NCBI GenBank assembly: GCA_023078685.1
Contig: JALGAS010000011.1
Location: 558,001-622,000 of the forward strand
Length of the DNA: 64,000 nucleotides
From: Neopestalotiopsis rosae
Taxonomy: Eukaryota > Ascomycota > Sordariomycetes > Amphisphaeriales > Sporocadaceae
Direction: 5' to 3'
Positions 45,581-57,941 of this stretch are shown one piece after another. The notes under the pieces were generated by a model. That model made no database searches and had not been told where the DNA came from. It saw only the letters and a program-made list of their open reading frames with translations. A program made the translations under genes and the position numbers. How positions within the stretch are numbered: position 1 is the stretch's first letter; each line of letters opens with the position of its first letter.

Positions 45581-47620
45581 ATGGTGACATTTGCAAAATC
45601 GACCGTGAGGCTGCATCTGGTTTGTGCATTCTTCGCTATCGGTTCCTTTGTATGGGGGTAAGTCACAGAATGCGTCCACCCTTACCCGCCCGTATAATTT
45701 GAGAAGTTTGGACCAGGAGTACTTTTGAAGCAAAGTGCAGTGAAATCCTAACATCGAAATCCTATCATCTAGCTACCATGTCGGCGTTCTCTCATCCGTG
45801 TTGGTCCATCCAGGGTTCACTGAAGCCTTGGGTCACCCCACGGCGGCGCAGAAAGGTTTAGTAACGGCGATATACTACCTCGGAACCTGGTTCAGCTATG
45901 TGTTTCTCTCCTCTCCGCTTGCCGATGCCCTCGGTCGGCGATATGCGGCACTCGCGGGAACGGCCATTGTCGCCGTCGGCACGGGCTTCGAAGCCGGCGC
46001 AAGCGCTCCCAGCGCCTATGGTTTGTTCGTTGTCGGGCGCATCATCAGCGGGATAGGTGTGGCGATCCTGTCCACTTCTGTTCCTCTTTACCAAAGGTAT
46101 GTTTGGTCATAGAAAGCATATTTGACTGTTGTTGTTCTTGAGCTGATCACGATGCAAGTGAGGTTTCACCAGCAGCACAACGTGGCCGCTACGTAGTTCT
46201 GAACCATGTTGGGTTTGTCGTTGGACTTGCTGCAGGGTTCTGGTAAGTGTTTACTCATTCTAGATAAAGTTCATATTGTACTGTTTGATAACATGAGAGG
46301 TAGGGTTGGATATGCTGTCACGTTTTGGGAAAATAATGCCCATCAGATTTACGTGTCCTGGCGCTTCTCGATTGCCATAATTCTTGTCCCTTGTATCATC
46401 TTTGCAAGTGGGCTGCCTTTCCTCCCGGAAACGTGAGTGTTGCAAACATTCCCTTTCAGTTCTGCATCGATTGTAATTCATGTCATTGACTCTGCGTAGT
46501 CCGCGATGGCTGGTGGAGCATGGTCATTATCACCGTGCTCAGTGGTCTTTATGCTGGTTCCGCGAGGGCAGCCACACCGAGGACGAGATCAAGGCGGAAC
46601 TCGCCAAGATTCAAGTCTCTATCCAGGACCAACTTGCTTCAAGGCCCGTCTGGTTGTCACTCTTTACGCATCGCGATCTATTCGACCGTCTGTGGCGCGC
46701 GTCTTTGCTTCAATTCATGTCACAGATGTGCGGAGCTACGGCCATGAAGTACTATCTTCCAACGCTACTTGGAAAACTGGGAGTACCGACTCGCGTTACG
46801 CTTCTGATTGGCGGTATTGAGTCGACTTCGAAAATCGCCATGACTGTCGTGGAGATGCTCATCATTGACAGAGTTGGGCGGAGAACTACTCTAGTCGCGG
46901 GCTCAACCGCCATGGGAATTGGCATGCTTGTACGTGAATTCATGATGGATACCGGAATCACTGCGCTCACTAAAAGGTACCAGATGAATGCAGTTCTCGG
47001 CGAGATATATCCCGATAACCAGAATCGTGCGGCTGATATCGCATGTATCGTCTTTGTTTTCATATATGCTTTGGGATACAGCATGGGTTTTGGGCCTGCG
47101 AGTTGGGTTTACGGCTCAGAGGTAAGCATTTATGCTTGGCCAAAAAGAGCCTACATTGTTCTCAGACTCACTCGTATAGATCTTTCCCACCGCAGTTCGG
47201 GCTCGTGGTCTGAACCTTTCGGCATCTGGCGGCGCCATTGGTTCGATAGTTGTTGCCCAGGTTTGGCCGGTCGGAATCGACAGAATCGGTTCGCGCATTT
47301 ACTTTTTCTTTTTCGCAATCAACGTCATCTGCATTCCAGTAAGCTTTTGGTCATGGCTCCTTCAGCTCTATGAAGGATGTATCTCCGCTGACACTCTTTT
47401 AGATCATTTTCTTGTTCTATCCCGAGACCAAGGTTCGTTCCTCCTTTGTTGCCAATGAACAATGATGCTTGATATCATATATACTCACGTTTGTCTTTCC
47501 CAGGGTCGGGCGCTGGAGGATATCGATGATGTATTTTCAAAGGTCCTGAATAGACAGAACAGTCATGAGAATGAAGGGCAGAGCGAGATCGCCATTGCGT
47601 ACCATGTAGATGATGGATAG
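45581..47620 (+). CDS. MFS sugar transporter (sugar porter family)
   Basis: Proposed CDS is join(45581..45657, 45773..46096, 46159..46242, 46304..46432, 46500..46929, 46984..47121, 47180..47338, 47403..47432, 47504..47620), 495 aa, nine exons including one of 30 bases. Family motifs appear in order: LADALGRRYA after helix 2; SEVSPAAQRGR; LPETPRWL, rebuilt across 46432/46500; IDRVGRRTT; VYGSE-IFPTAVRARG, rebuilt across 47121/47180; and YPETKGRALEDIDDVF, rebuilt at 47432/47504. Twelve helices are expected in the plasma membrane, importing a sugar or polyol with protons. The intron 46930-46983 is 54 bases and has no stop, so an unspliced reading would insert 18 residues; removal restores a normal helix. 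Helix 1 is short, and the N-terminus is only about 10 residues, shorter than many porters. Substrate unknown. Confidence 0.87.
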
Positions 47621-48536
47621 TCATTCCTTGACGATCTGGACAATCCGTCGCTAAACACATTATGCGATCACGTAATTTTACCATGAGAAACAACCATTGC
47701 CTCGTCTCAACACTTCTAAAATCGAAAGACCTCTTGTATTCATCCAGTGGTCGTTTTCCTGAGTGCTCGAAATTTGGAAGCACTTTGATTGTATCTCCAC
47801 CAGACCACGTGGGAGGAGAGAGAAAAAAGAAAAAAGGCCTTTTCTCTCAATCATCTCTGGTATTTCCAACCGAGAGACCTTCATTTCCAATGTTCAAAAT
47901 CTAGCCCACCAGTGTTTGATGCTCTGTCCCGCCTCAGTGGTGTGATGTCTTGCCAGCTCAGGATCATTTCGCAAGCGCTTAGGTTCACATGGAGTTGTTA
48001 CTCAGCGCGTCAGCCGCGTAACGCGAATCCCAACTTGTGGCTGATGGAATCGTGCCATATCGTATGATGACTACCCACCAGAATGCTTCTTATTCATTGC
48101 TCTCTCCAAGCATTAGGCAGCGCTGACAATAAACTGCAGGCGGAGATAATGGTCATCCGCACGCAAAATCCAGCGCTTGCTGGTCACAAAAAGCAACTTT
48201 CGCTGGTGGAGAACCTGAATCCCTCACCGAGACGTAGGCAAGGCAGGGCTGCACAGGATTCTTAGGCGAATGGGCGGTCCGACTGCGATCTGCACAGGTT
48301 TCCACCTCTGTCTTACTGGCTTGGCTTGGCTCAGTACGAGTCCTCTTCGACTGCTCGTGACAACCGTACTTTGAATACTTGGGTAGGTACGCGGTTAGCC
48401 ATGGCATTACCCACCTTCTTGGACTTGCTGGATTCGGAGATATATGCACATGCGGGAAGATCTCGGCGGGCAGCGATCGGCACAAGGGTACAGTCAGGCA
48501 CGAGTACATTACTACATGGGTATTCGTAGAGAGCCT
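47621..48536. other. Intergenic region between convergent genes
   Basis: Spacer of 0.9 kb between the sugar-porter stop and the stop of the conserved protein at 48537. A purine-rich run (GAGAGAAAAAAGAAAAAAGG) sits near 47817-47836. Short frames only. Confidence 0.5.
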
Positions 48537-49366
48537 CTAATCTACATCAGGGGATTCTAGAACAGCGCCGTGTTCATCGGCACTAACACTGGTCTCCGAC
48601 GACCCCGTTGGAGCCTCTTGCTGCTTGTCACCAGGAACCTCTCCCTGGCTTGCAGCAGTAGCATCGTCGGCTTGCGGCTGCCCTTCGTCCGGCTTCTCCT
48701 CCTCGCTCGGCTTCGGCGGCGGCTGTACCCGCATCTCAGTCCTCAGCAGTTCCACCTCCAAGACCGGGGTCCCTTCTTGCTGCAATTTTGATTTGAGGCC
48801 GTCTTGCTCCAGGTCAAAGTACAATGCCCAAAAGTCTCCCTCCTTGACTGCCAAGAATCCTTCCCAGCCACCAAAGGTCAGGCGTCGATCTTGTCGCGTA
48901 CAGTCATAAGGACCCGTATAATTAGGTTCTGCATAGGGTCGTGTCCCGAATTTGACCTCATAGGTGTCTCTGTCCACATAGATCCAGTTCATGATTGGGG
49001 GCTCGTCACAGATTTGGGACACCAGACCAGAGTATTTGGTGTCTGGGAATGCCAGGAAATAGCCAGCGAATGGGTAGCCAAAAGGTACATCATGAGCCAG
49101 TCCAGTGTCAATGTAGAGCTGTTGAATTCCATAGTCAGTAAGAAAATATGAGAGGACTTGACAACACAGGCATTTCTTACCTTGTCTCCAGAGAGGACGA
49201 CCCTACGACCTTCCAGAACACGACTGTGTTCTGAGGACTTAGGACAGTGAATAATGAGGTTGTTCTTTCTGCTTCGGTGTTCATCTCTTCGTGCACGAGA
49301 CTGAGTATGCCGGATAGCCTCTGCAGTTCCAAAGACCGCGGAGAAGGCGACGATGAAGGTTGTCAT
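48537..49366 (-). CDS. Conserved fungal protein of unknown function, 255 aa
   Basis: Proposed CDS is complement(join(48537..49118, 49181..49366)). The N-terminal 15 residues are hydrophobic (TTFIVAFSAVFGTAEA) and could be a signal peptide or anchor, although the next part is basic. Exon 2 starts with LYIDTGLAHDVPFGYPFAGYFLAFPD and then VSQICDEPPIMNWIYVD, a block I recall from many filamentous-fungal proteins without a known role. A RQDRRLTFGGWEGFLAV segment follows. The last 70 residues are acidic and disordered (Glu, Pro, Gln, Ala, Ser). No catalytic motif is seen. The 62-base intron joins a Lys codon to Leu in frame. Confidence 0.75.
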
Positions 49367-50039
49367 GTTTGCTAGTGTCTTTGTGAAATCTTGCCTCGTG
49401 ACTAGTCGAGAAAGAATCGTAATGCTGAAAGATATAGTCCAGAACCAGAGTGATTAAGGACAGAACCCCGGATCTTGCTTTTCCTTTGACTTAACCCACT
49501 ATAAGGCAGACTTAAAACAGAACGATGCGTTTCAGCTCTCATGGGCCAGGCTTCGAGCCCGATCCAGTTCAGTCTTTGACATCCGCACTGTTATACTCTC
49601 GAAATAGGAATTGCGGATTTGTTCAGCCGCCACGCCATTTCCAGAGTTTTTTCCACTCACACCGACTACGGAGATCATGGTCACAAGGCGAGACGGAGGA
49701 TCAAGTACGAATCTCCCGAGTCAGCGTAGCCTCCCTTGAGTTGAAGGGTCACACATTGTCTATGCAACGGGTCCTGCCCGACGTTGCACGACACGACCAC
49801 GAACATCCTAGTTCCACGACCGCCGCCCTCCGGGTCTCGACTATTCTCCATGCATACGAGCGTCTGTATACTTCAGCTTCAATGTACGTCCTTCACTGAC
49901 CCTTGCTTATGGCTTGAACAACTGAGGACAGAATATTTCCCGTCAGTGGAGATCGGTAGTAACCCGCGAAGACGAGCAGACCAATACTCTATTATATGGT
50001 TCGATTCTTCTTCTGGAATAGGTGTATATATAGAGCATC
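49367..50039. other. Divergent intergenic region
   Basis: Upstream region shared by the genes at 49366 (minus) and 50040 (plus). An AT-rich TATATATAG sits at 50024-50032, immediately before the downstream ATG. No gene is seen. Confidence 0.45.
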
Positions 50040-50917
50040 ATGTCAACCTTGAAAATGGATGATCTTGCCAAAGCAGAGCAAAAAGGCAGTCAACGCAAAG
50101 AACCCACTCCAAACTCAGAGAAAGATCATCAACTTCCCAACACGTCTTCGCAATCAGACTCTGGTTTATCCAAGTCGTCCCGTCCTACCACCCCCATCGC
50201 TATTCAGGAGCCCTCAGCTTCTTCAGCACCAGGCAATCTGTCCTCCCATCAGAAATCACACATAACCGGCAGCCGCCCACGCCGCTCAGACTCTTCGTCT
50301 TCCACCTCGTCCCAACTTCATCGCAAGAAGTCGCAGACATCGAGCCTTCGACGTCAACTCATTGGATCCGAAGAGTCAGATACTGAAGACTTGGCATCTA
50401 TACTACCCCGAATCTTCGACATGTCTTCCCCGTAAGGGTCAAATAAACCTCATGAATGAACAGCAAATGTTTGAAGGGTACATACGGTATACTAACCAAA
50501 ACTTTACAGGGTCAAGAACGATCCCTTGGCCCCGACCAAGACCAACTCGGACGCTTCCAAGCTCGGTTCCCACACCACTTCGGACACTGGCAAGCTCGGC
50601 TCCTTTGGGGGCGGCGACCACGGACATGGCGCTGCCGGCACCCACGGCGCCTCGCTCCCCATGCCCGGGCTGTCCGGCAAAGCCAATGGTCCGGTCGGTG
50701 AGTCGTTTGCGAAACCCCCCCCCCCCCCTTCCGACGAAGTAGCATGGAATTAATGCTAATCTAAAGAAAATTTTCAGGAAACCTACTCAGAGGCCCCGTT
50801 GATGACAATGGAAAGCTCAAGAACGCAGCCCTCATGGTTGGTGTCAAGCTTGACCTTGAGGCCGAAGTTCACCTCACGGCAAGGGTTCGCGGTGACATCC
50901 TGGTTGGACTTTACTGA
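50040..50917 (+). CDS. Conserved fungal protein with disordered N-terminus and conserved C-terminal block
   Basis: Proposed CDS is join(50040..50431, 50510..50697, 50778..50917), 239 aa. The first 130 residues are Ser/Pro/Thr/Lys-rich and disordered; the middle is Gly/His/Ala-rich. Exon 3 encodes a compact end: NLLRGPVDDNGKLKNAAL, then VKLDLEAEVHLTARVRGDI and a short LVGLY tail. I have seen this last block at the end of fungal proteins of unknown function. The second intron (50698-50777) contains a 14-base C run at 50715-50728. There are no membrane helices and no signal peptide. The joins use good donors and are in frame, and the stop directly follows the conserved block, which supports this model over longer frames downstream. 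Confidence 0.72.
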
Positions 50918-51609
50918 GTTTCGTATTGTCCATCAGATGCGCATTGGCGATCTACAGATTATTCTTCATCTAAAAATCAGAAACTTGAAGATGGACCTAG
51001 CCAGTAACGGGAAGATGTTGCGCCTTGGAATGGTGGCATGGACGCGGGACATTTTGGTCGTTGGGTTGAATGATTTTAGCTTCACCACTGATGATATGGT
51101 GGGTTTTGAGTTTGACTAGGTATCTTTGTGGACTGTCCTTAAATTTCTCTTCTTCAATATATTTGTTTAAACATAATGACTCTCACTTGTCGCTCGATAT
51201 TTCAAAACAAGCCTAGCCATTGTTGAAGTGACAACCCTCACTAGCCATAGAACACAAACTATGCCGTGACCCTAACCCTGGCAAAACCTAGCACGAGAGA
51301 CAGGTACAGAGTAGTAAGCAATGTCGCCAACCATTGAAGGTCTCGGTCTAGACGACAGACTAATTGAAGATATCTGAATAAATGCAGTTCAACGATCAGG
51401 AGCCTTGACTTAAGCCTTTGCGCCGTTGTACATAGCTCACGAACCTAATATCACGACCATGAGCACCTGACTTGTGCAAATCCAATTCTGGCGGCTACGG
51501 TGATCCCATTGTACTTTCTTTAGGCAGTGTAAAATATGTAAATAATGGCGTAAACTCTAGCCTTGTCCAAGGCATAAAATGTAACCGCTTTGGTGAGTGG
51601 AATTGATAT
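50918..51609. other. Intergenic region between convergent genes
   Basis: Spacer of about 0.7 kb between the gene at 50040 and the PEX23/30-family gene. A telomere-like CCCTAACCC occurs at 51270-51278 as a single copy only. No gene is seen. Confidence 0.5.
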
Positions 51610-53638
51610 TTATTCGAGCCCCATGGCAACATCATCGCCAATCCCCCAGCTCTCCTGTTCCCGTCGGCTCCCATGTATTTCCAGTTCGAGAGCTGGCTCT
51701 AGATTGCCCTCGCCATCTCGAATACTACTCGCCTCGCTCGTTCTTCTGCTTTTCCTCTTCTCTGACGCCGTCGTCGACTCGCCCGTCTTCCTCCTACGAA
51801 GCGGTGGTGGTTTCGACGTTGCGCTGCTTCCCACACCCGAGAACCTCCATCTACTATTTGACTTGGAAGAACTTGAGAGTACGGAGACGCTGTCAGCATC
51901 TTCGTCTTGAAAAGGGTCCGAATTGGTCGATCGCATTGAGTTGGGAATTGAGGATGAGTATACATTGGAAGCCTCTGCCGCTTGCTGGGCAGAAGCATTC
52001 GTTCGAGGTGGCAGCTTCGGGGGTGACGGAGATGTCGACGGCTCGTCGACAACAGCTTCATTTGCTGCCGACTGCTCCTGCTCGACTGCGTCCTTGTCAA
52101 TCTCCACCAACTCGGCATCGCGATACCATTTGCGGCGACGTGTCCACTTGCCCCAACCATCTTGACCTCTCCGGCCACCATTCCACTTGATCACATGTTA
52201 GCATCGCTTGTTCTAGTTCGGAGACGCGGGATTAGCATAACCAAGAAAGACTCACCTTATTGTCGTAGTATATCCATCCATTCTTGCCCGCGTCGCCGTC
52301 GAACTCGGTCTCGTCCTTAACATCCCCAACAACACCGTCCACACGCCACATACTGTTCTTGGCCCACCTCCACTTGGCCACACCATCGTCGACCTCGGGA
52401 AGCTCAAACTGGTCTTTGGGTGGCACGGCGTTATTGTGCTCATCTGTCCATGACGGCCGTTCGTATGCGAATAGACTGTTTGTCCAGCCCAAGCCAACCC
52501 ACCGCCTCTGATTCTCATATATGATAAAGGTAAACTTAACTCCGGTCTCCTTGCCCGAGTACGATCCCAAGTTTCGCCTGAGGGCCGCTGTCAAGGCCGA
52601 GTGTGACTGTGATTTTTGCAGCGTTCCAACTTTTTTCTCCTGGCCGGCGGGTGTAGGCTTCTTTGGTCCTTCAAATTCGAGGCCCGTGACAAATCTAGCC
52701 ATCTTGCGCACGGCGGCGCTGCGCCACAAGAGCGTTCGCGTCACCCTCGAAACCTTGGAGTGCCATGTTAAAACCAAGGTCCCAAATACGATGACGACTC
52801 GTTTCGTGGTGATGATGCGCCACGGCGGTAGAGTTAATGCGATCCAAAAGGGTGTGATGGCTAAGATTCGCACAAACAAGGTCGTAAGTGCAGGTCTCGT
52901 GGTTGCACTCGTTGCTGTGCGCTGCGTGCTGAGGAAGTCGGTCATGACCAGTAACGGTTCCAGCAGAATATTGCACCTCGTAGTGAAGATCTTTAACGTC
53001 TCGACGATTTCGTCCAGCGTCTTTTGGTGTCTCGTGCTCGTGATTTCACTCGTATTCCTCTGGTGCGCCCCCGCATTACCGCCGCCGCTTCCGCTTTGCG
53101 CCGAGGCGCTGCCCTTGGCCTTCTTGCTCGCCGTGCTATTGTTGCTGGTCCAGCTCGGATGGTCGGCCCAGCCGCTGCTGCTCAGAGGACTATACCGCCG
53201 CCCGTACATGCCTGCGATGATGCCGGCAACAGTTATAATGGGGCCGGCCCAGCGCAGGACAGCATCGCCATATTGTACGGCAGCCCAAAAGACGACCAGT
53301 AACAAGAAGCTCTCCCACGGATCGCCCGTCGTCCAACTCAAAAGACCCGCCAACCTGTTTAGTGGCAGCAGGAATGGATGGCTATATGCAAGAGCTCTCG
53401 TGACTTGGGGCGGCGTAGCGAGGAGCAGAGGCGACTTCTGGTGCACCAGCACCGTCGACTGGCGCTTGGCCGTGGAAAGGTTCGAGGATGAAAAGGCGGC
53501 ATACGTGGGCTGGGGCGCGGTGCCATAGGGGCTGTTGGTGTTTTCGAGGGCAGGCGTGCTGCTGCCACCGGCGCCGTCGAGGTCGCCGCTGCTGCCGACG
53601 CCGCGGGACGCGGATCTGGGTGTCGACATCTGGGTCAT
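51610..53638 (-). CDS. PEX23/PEX30-family integral membrane peroxin with dysferlin domain
   Basis: Proposed CDS is complement(join(51610..52185, 52256..53638)), 652 aa (a second Met lies 3 codons later). The first 95 residues are disordered. A Pex24p-type membrane region follows (about 95-330): LLPLNRLAGLLSWTTGDPWESFLLLVVFW, a second helix at WAGPIITVAGIIAGMY, and RILAITPFWIALTLPP. Then comes a dysferlin domain (about 375-480), with FIIYENQRRWVGLGWTNSLF, YERPSWTDE, and WIYYDNK joined at the intron to WNGGRRGQDGWGKWTRRRKW. The tail is Ser/Pro-rich. Such peroxins sit in the ER and at ER-peroxisome contacts, where they control peroxisome number and size. The 70-base intron splits the second dysferlin half; a reading without it would lose the end of the domain. 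Confidence 0.9.
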
Positions 53639-55299
53639 CCAGGGCGTGTCCTGTTTTGCGGATTAATATTTCTGGTGCCTGCCTATGCAATCATCATATC
53701 GATGAGACAGACGATATAGAGGAAAGTGTCGAGGGCCAGAAGTCACATTGTTTGTCTATGTGAATAGATATACCCCCCTTCTTTTTCCAAGAGGTGCAAG
53801 AGAACAAGCTGCTGCTGGTGGCCTCCAGTCGTGCACTGGCGCCGGCCGTTGTACTATCACGGACCAGGGAACGAAGCTTGCTTGGGACATGTATGCAAAG
53901 GAAACCAACCACCCACTGACCGCGAGGAGATGAAAGAGCAAGTACTTCGTAGGGGCACTGGGTCCGACCCAGGTATTGGCCCTTTGCAGTAAAACCAGGA
54001 AATAAATAAATAATTGAAACTTGCACTCACCAAGGCAGCCATGAAGCAAGTCAAAGCTGCTTCACCGGGACGTGTAAAGGAAGAAAGCCCACCCTCAGGG
54101 AACTAGGTAGCTGCCTACCTCTCTGCCTTACCCACTGATCTTGGCTGCCAAAAAAAATCCCCCCTCCCAACCGTGTCGCAACGTCATCGAGGGGCGGGCG
54201 GCCACTGGCGGGAAAGATTGGGGCACTTCCAACAGAGCAGGGGAGGTCCGGTCCACTGTGAGGTTGAGGTATAATAATGTGTGTAATAAGTGTAGGTTGG
54301 TCGTGTATCGTTCAACCTTGTCAATACTGTTCTTGACGTCCCTTTAAAGTATGCGTATTTAGCCCCGGAGATTGTTTAGAATAAATAAAAATGTGGATAT
54401 TATTTCTTCAATGTGAGACAAACAATTCTCGTTCATATCAAAAGGAGAAAAAGAAGAGGAACGGGCGTGGAACGGTTGCGCTGTCAGCTGGATCCTTGGG
54501 TAGGGGTTATTAGAAGCTCGGGTCGGTAAGGTCATACCGGAGGCAGGCTAGTCTAGCTCTCCAGCGCTATCTAATCACTAATTTTCATTCGCCGTTGCAG
54601 CACCCATGGCGGGGGCCACGCGACTCCCAAGGTTCGCCTCGGCTTTCACATGCATCAGATGCTTGCTTGCCTTTGGGGGTTGGGTTGGTATGGTATGGCC
54701 ATTGACGAACAAACTAAACCCCTTAGCAACTATAGAAAGGGAGATCCTCGCTTTCTTATTCCCACATTTGCCTACTCTATACATGGACGATTCACGCTCA
54801 AGCATATTACATTGGAAAGTCACCGTGCGAGCGGGTTTTGATTGACTCGAATGCTGGCCGAGTCGCTCATGCACCATTGATTATAGAAAAGGAGGGGGCT
54901 ATTACATTATTCATCTCTGGGTCTGATTCCGTACCTATGAGTGACACGTGAGCCAACTCATCAACATAGCCAAGCTCCGTGCGACCCGTCTCCGAGTATT
55001 TACTTTAGACCTTACACTATCACTTTCTCACATTCTCACCTCTTCATATTGCCTTGCTTCCTTCTTCCTTGCTTCAACTTGAGCACATCTTTCTGCGCTT
55101 GTCCCTCCATCTCTCCCTCATTTATATACCTACCACTGTAGCACTGTCTTCAAAGGAAAACTAAAGCTTGCTGAAACAAAGGGTATCAAGAGTCCACACC
55201 ACAAAGTTGTGGTGAAAAGCATCACAGCGCATACTACAATCCGTCGAGGGGGAGAGAGTTGGGGGACACATCCCCCATTCGTTCGCAACGAGGGCATTA
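53639..55299. other. Intergenic region, 1.7 kb
   Basis: Between the PEX23/30-family start and the 3' end of the PWWP-like gene, both minus strand. It probably holds the peroxin promoter and a 3' untranslated region. Short frames (for example 54578-54877 minus) have no recognisable features. Confidence 0.45.
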
Positions 55300-57941
55300 T
55301 CAGCCGCTCCTTGTCTGAAGTTGCAGCCCCAGCTCATTGCGTTTCGTGCGGATCCAGTCAATGAAGCTGCGAGCCTGTCGTTTGCCATGTGGCATCGTGA
55401 GATCGCCATGCTTTCGATCAAACACCAATCGAACCTTCTTGTCCTTTGTGCACAATGTGATCTGAGTATTTCCTGGGATCTTTTGCACTTCGAGGCATTC
55501 CCATACCGCAGCATCGATATTAATATCGATGGTTGATCCTCCATGAGATCGTAATTGGCTGGGCAAAGCTTCTTGAAAGAGCTTAATGCCACCCGCATCC
55601 GCATTCTCCCAGTCCCAATGACTACCATCATCTGCGTGATAAGATGACAACTCAAACAAAGGATTGGCATCTGGATTGTTCACAGCTGTGCTGACCTCTA
55701 CAACAGGCTTGTCAGGTGACATTGCGGGAGTTTCTGTCGGCGTCAGAATCTCTGCAGGAGTAGTGGCATTAGGATTGATAGGCGCCAAGGCCGTCTCTGG
55801 ATTCAGAGGTCGCTTCATTGTTCGCTTTGCTGTCAGTTTTCGTCCTACTGGTCGCAGCTCAAACATCGGGAGTGACGTCTCTTCCTGTCCTGCCGCTTGT
55901 GCCTTGCCGCCGTCATCTATTTTCGAACCGTTCAGTGGGAAATGAGGATCTGCTGACTCATTATTGGGAAACTCTGGCGATGCCGCTTCATCGGCCAACT
56001 GCCTGGCTGCACTCATGTCTTTTGCATGGTGACTTTCACTAATAGTCGAAGTAGTCATGTCGGTAGCGATTTGATTGACGGCCCCATCTGGTGAGTCTTG
56101 CGATTCATCGGCTTCTTCCTCTGTGTGGTCCATATCTGACCACACGGGGAGCGATGAAGCTGCTCTGGGCATGCCGGGATACCATTCTTCTAGATTCCAC
56201 GTCAGTCATGAAGTGTAAGAAGTACGGATCTGCACTTACTCCACTGTCCAGAAGCCCTGGCAGTCTCGCGCGCTTGCCAGCATTCGTATCCCTCACGTCG
56301 AGCGATGAAGTCTCTGGCTTCGTTGAAAGCTTTCTCCTTATAGCCTCTAATCTTTGGTGCATTCTTTCTATAGAGCTCGAATCTCGACAAGTCCGTGGCC
56401 GGTACCCAGGAATAGGAATATTCTTCATCGAAAAACATGACCGGATACTTTTTCGCAGAGTCTCTGGTTTTCGGTTTGCCATCGGGTCCCGTCTTCCAAC
56501 CAAGAATTTTGTCGTTCCGATCGCTGTAGACATAACATCCAGGAGGTTTGGAGGATTGGTTGAGGAGGCCAGTATCGACTAGGCTATCTTCTCGCATAGC
56601 ACCAGGTGTGAGATCATCCCATCCCAGGATAACGACTGGCCATACTGTGATTTTCTTGGCGCCGCTTTCATCATCGTCGCCTTCATTATAGTTGCAATTG
56701 TAAATGTGAAAAGGCTTGACGTTAGTCATACAGTGCTTCTTGGGGAGTGGGAGGTCAATGATCTTGGCCTTGGATTTTGATGCTTGTCTTTGGACGATAT
56801 TCGTGGTCAGTGAAGACTCTTGGAACAGCTCTTCCGACGATGGATGTGGTTGGAATTCTGCGTCGTCGTCATTGAAGGGATATTTGACCTTCTTTCCACC
56901 TTTGCCACCATGATTCACATTGTTTCGAGGGATGTAGCCTTTCTTGTAGGCTTGCTCGACCTCGTCATTATGTTGAGTCATGAGGTGGTTGTTGCAATCC
57001 AACACACGGCGACCGAATTTCTCTATGGCAAGGGCCTGATCTCGGTTGGGAATATTGTGTGAGTTACTATTCATGTGCTTGGCGGCCGCTTGTACGGCAA
57101 ACTTCTTAAAGTTGACACCGTGCTCCTCGCAGTACAGGACATAAAAGACGCTTGAGTTGTTAGGCCATTCGACAATTGTGTCCCAGAAACTTTCTTGCGT
57201 GGCACGACGGCGGACTTCCTGGTAAGTTATGGTACCACATTCAGTCTGCTGCTTTCCCTCACCGTCGTCAAGTCTGGGACGCTTAGCATGGTCAGGCGGA
57301 GCCGATTCGACTGAGGGAGCTCTTCGTTTCTGGTGTTGAGGTAAGCCACGGACGCTGAATGTCACCATGAGCCTATTTTGGGCGTCAAGAAGCTGCGATC
57401 GTACCTGAACAGATGGGGCCTTGGCCACCAAAGGTAAACTCGAATCTCGATCGCTCGCTGTTGAGGCGACGGGCGGAGCATGAGGCTGGGATGTTTGAGG
57501 ATAAGGATTTTGAGAGATGTTGGGCGAGGCAGACGAAGCAAGGGCTGCTGAATCTGCCACTTTCTTCACCTTGTGAATGTGGGTAGCTGGAGAGTGACGC
57601 TCGTCTGAACTAGGTTTGAGGGTGGGGGGAGGGATGGAAGAGAATCGTGCTTCTTTCTCCTTTGGCTTCGGAGCTGGAGAGGAGTTGTCCTTCAAGGCCC
57701 GTTCCTTGGCATCATAGAGGGTATTGATTCGCTTCAGTTTCTTGTTCTTGGCTTCTTCCAGTTGTGAATATCGTTCCAGATCAGGCTCAGACGTGGTCAG
57801 CTCAGCCGTTTGACGCATGTGTTTGAGTATCACATTGTCTCTTTCCCGTTTTCGCTGAATTTTCAAGGTCCGTAGCTCCTCGTCTAGAGGCGGCTGCACC
57901 TGGGCCTGTTCAGCCTGTTCGGCCGTGATCTTTTGGCCCAT
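55300..57941 (-). CDS. Nuclear-looking conserved fungal protein with PWWP-like segment
   Basis: Proposed CDS is complement(join(55300..56189, 56240..57941)), 863 aa. The N-terminal 100 residues are a charged coiled coil, followed by a Ser/Pro/Ala-rich part with basic clusters (KRRAPS, AKRPR) that resemble nuclear localisation signals. Residues about 245-330 look folded and include SVFYVLYCEEHGVNFKKF. A segment with VWPVVILGWDDL and later YPVMFFDEEYSYSWVPATDLSRF recalls the beta-barrel of PWWP/Tudor readers. The intron joins GQW to KEWYPGMP in frame. The C-terminus has a conserved-looking end with WECLEVQKIPGNTQITLCTKDKKVRLVFD and RSFIDWIRTKRNELGL. I do not know a characterised homologue; a chromatin or DNA-repair role would be inference. 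The ATG is in a good CACCATGG context. Confidence 0.7.

Noticed and set aside
21435..47620. A single large secondary-metabolite biosynthetic cluster
   Set aside because: No polyketide synthase, peptide synthetase, terpene synthase or prenyltransferase core is present. The enzymes fit catabolism or membrane redox functions better.
50799..51119. 106-codon plus frame overlapping the end of the gene at 50040
   Set aside because: It is another register of exon 3 and its 3' flank. The spliced frame gives the conserved end block and a stop at 50917.
51270..51278. CCCTAACCC telomere-like motif
   Set aside because: A single copy inside an intergenic region between genes; no array, so not telomeric.
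52521..53528. A 335-codon plus-strand frame opposite the PEX23/30-family gene
   Set aside because: Antisense shadow of a well-supported gene; its translation has no coherent domain, whereas the minus strand encodes a clear dysferlin domain.
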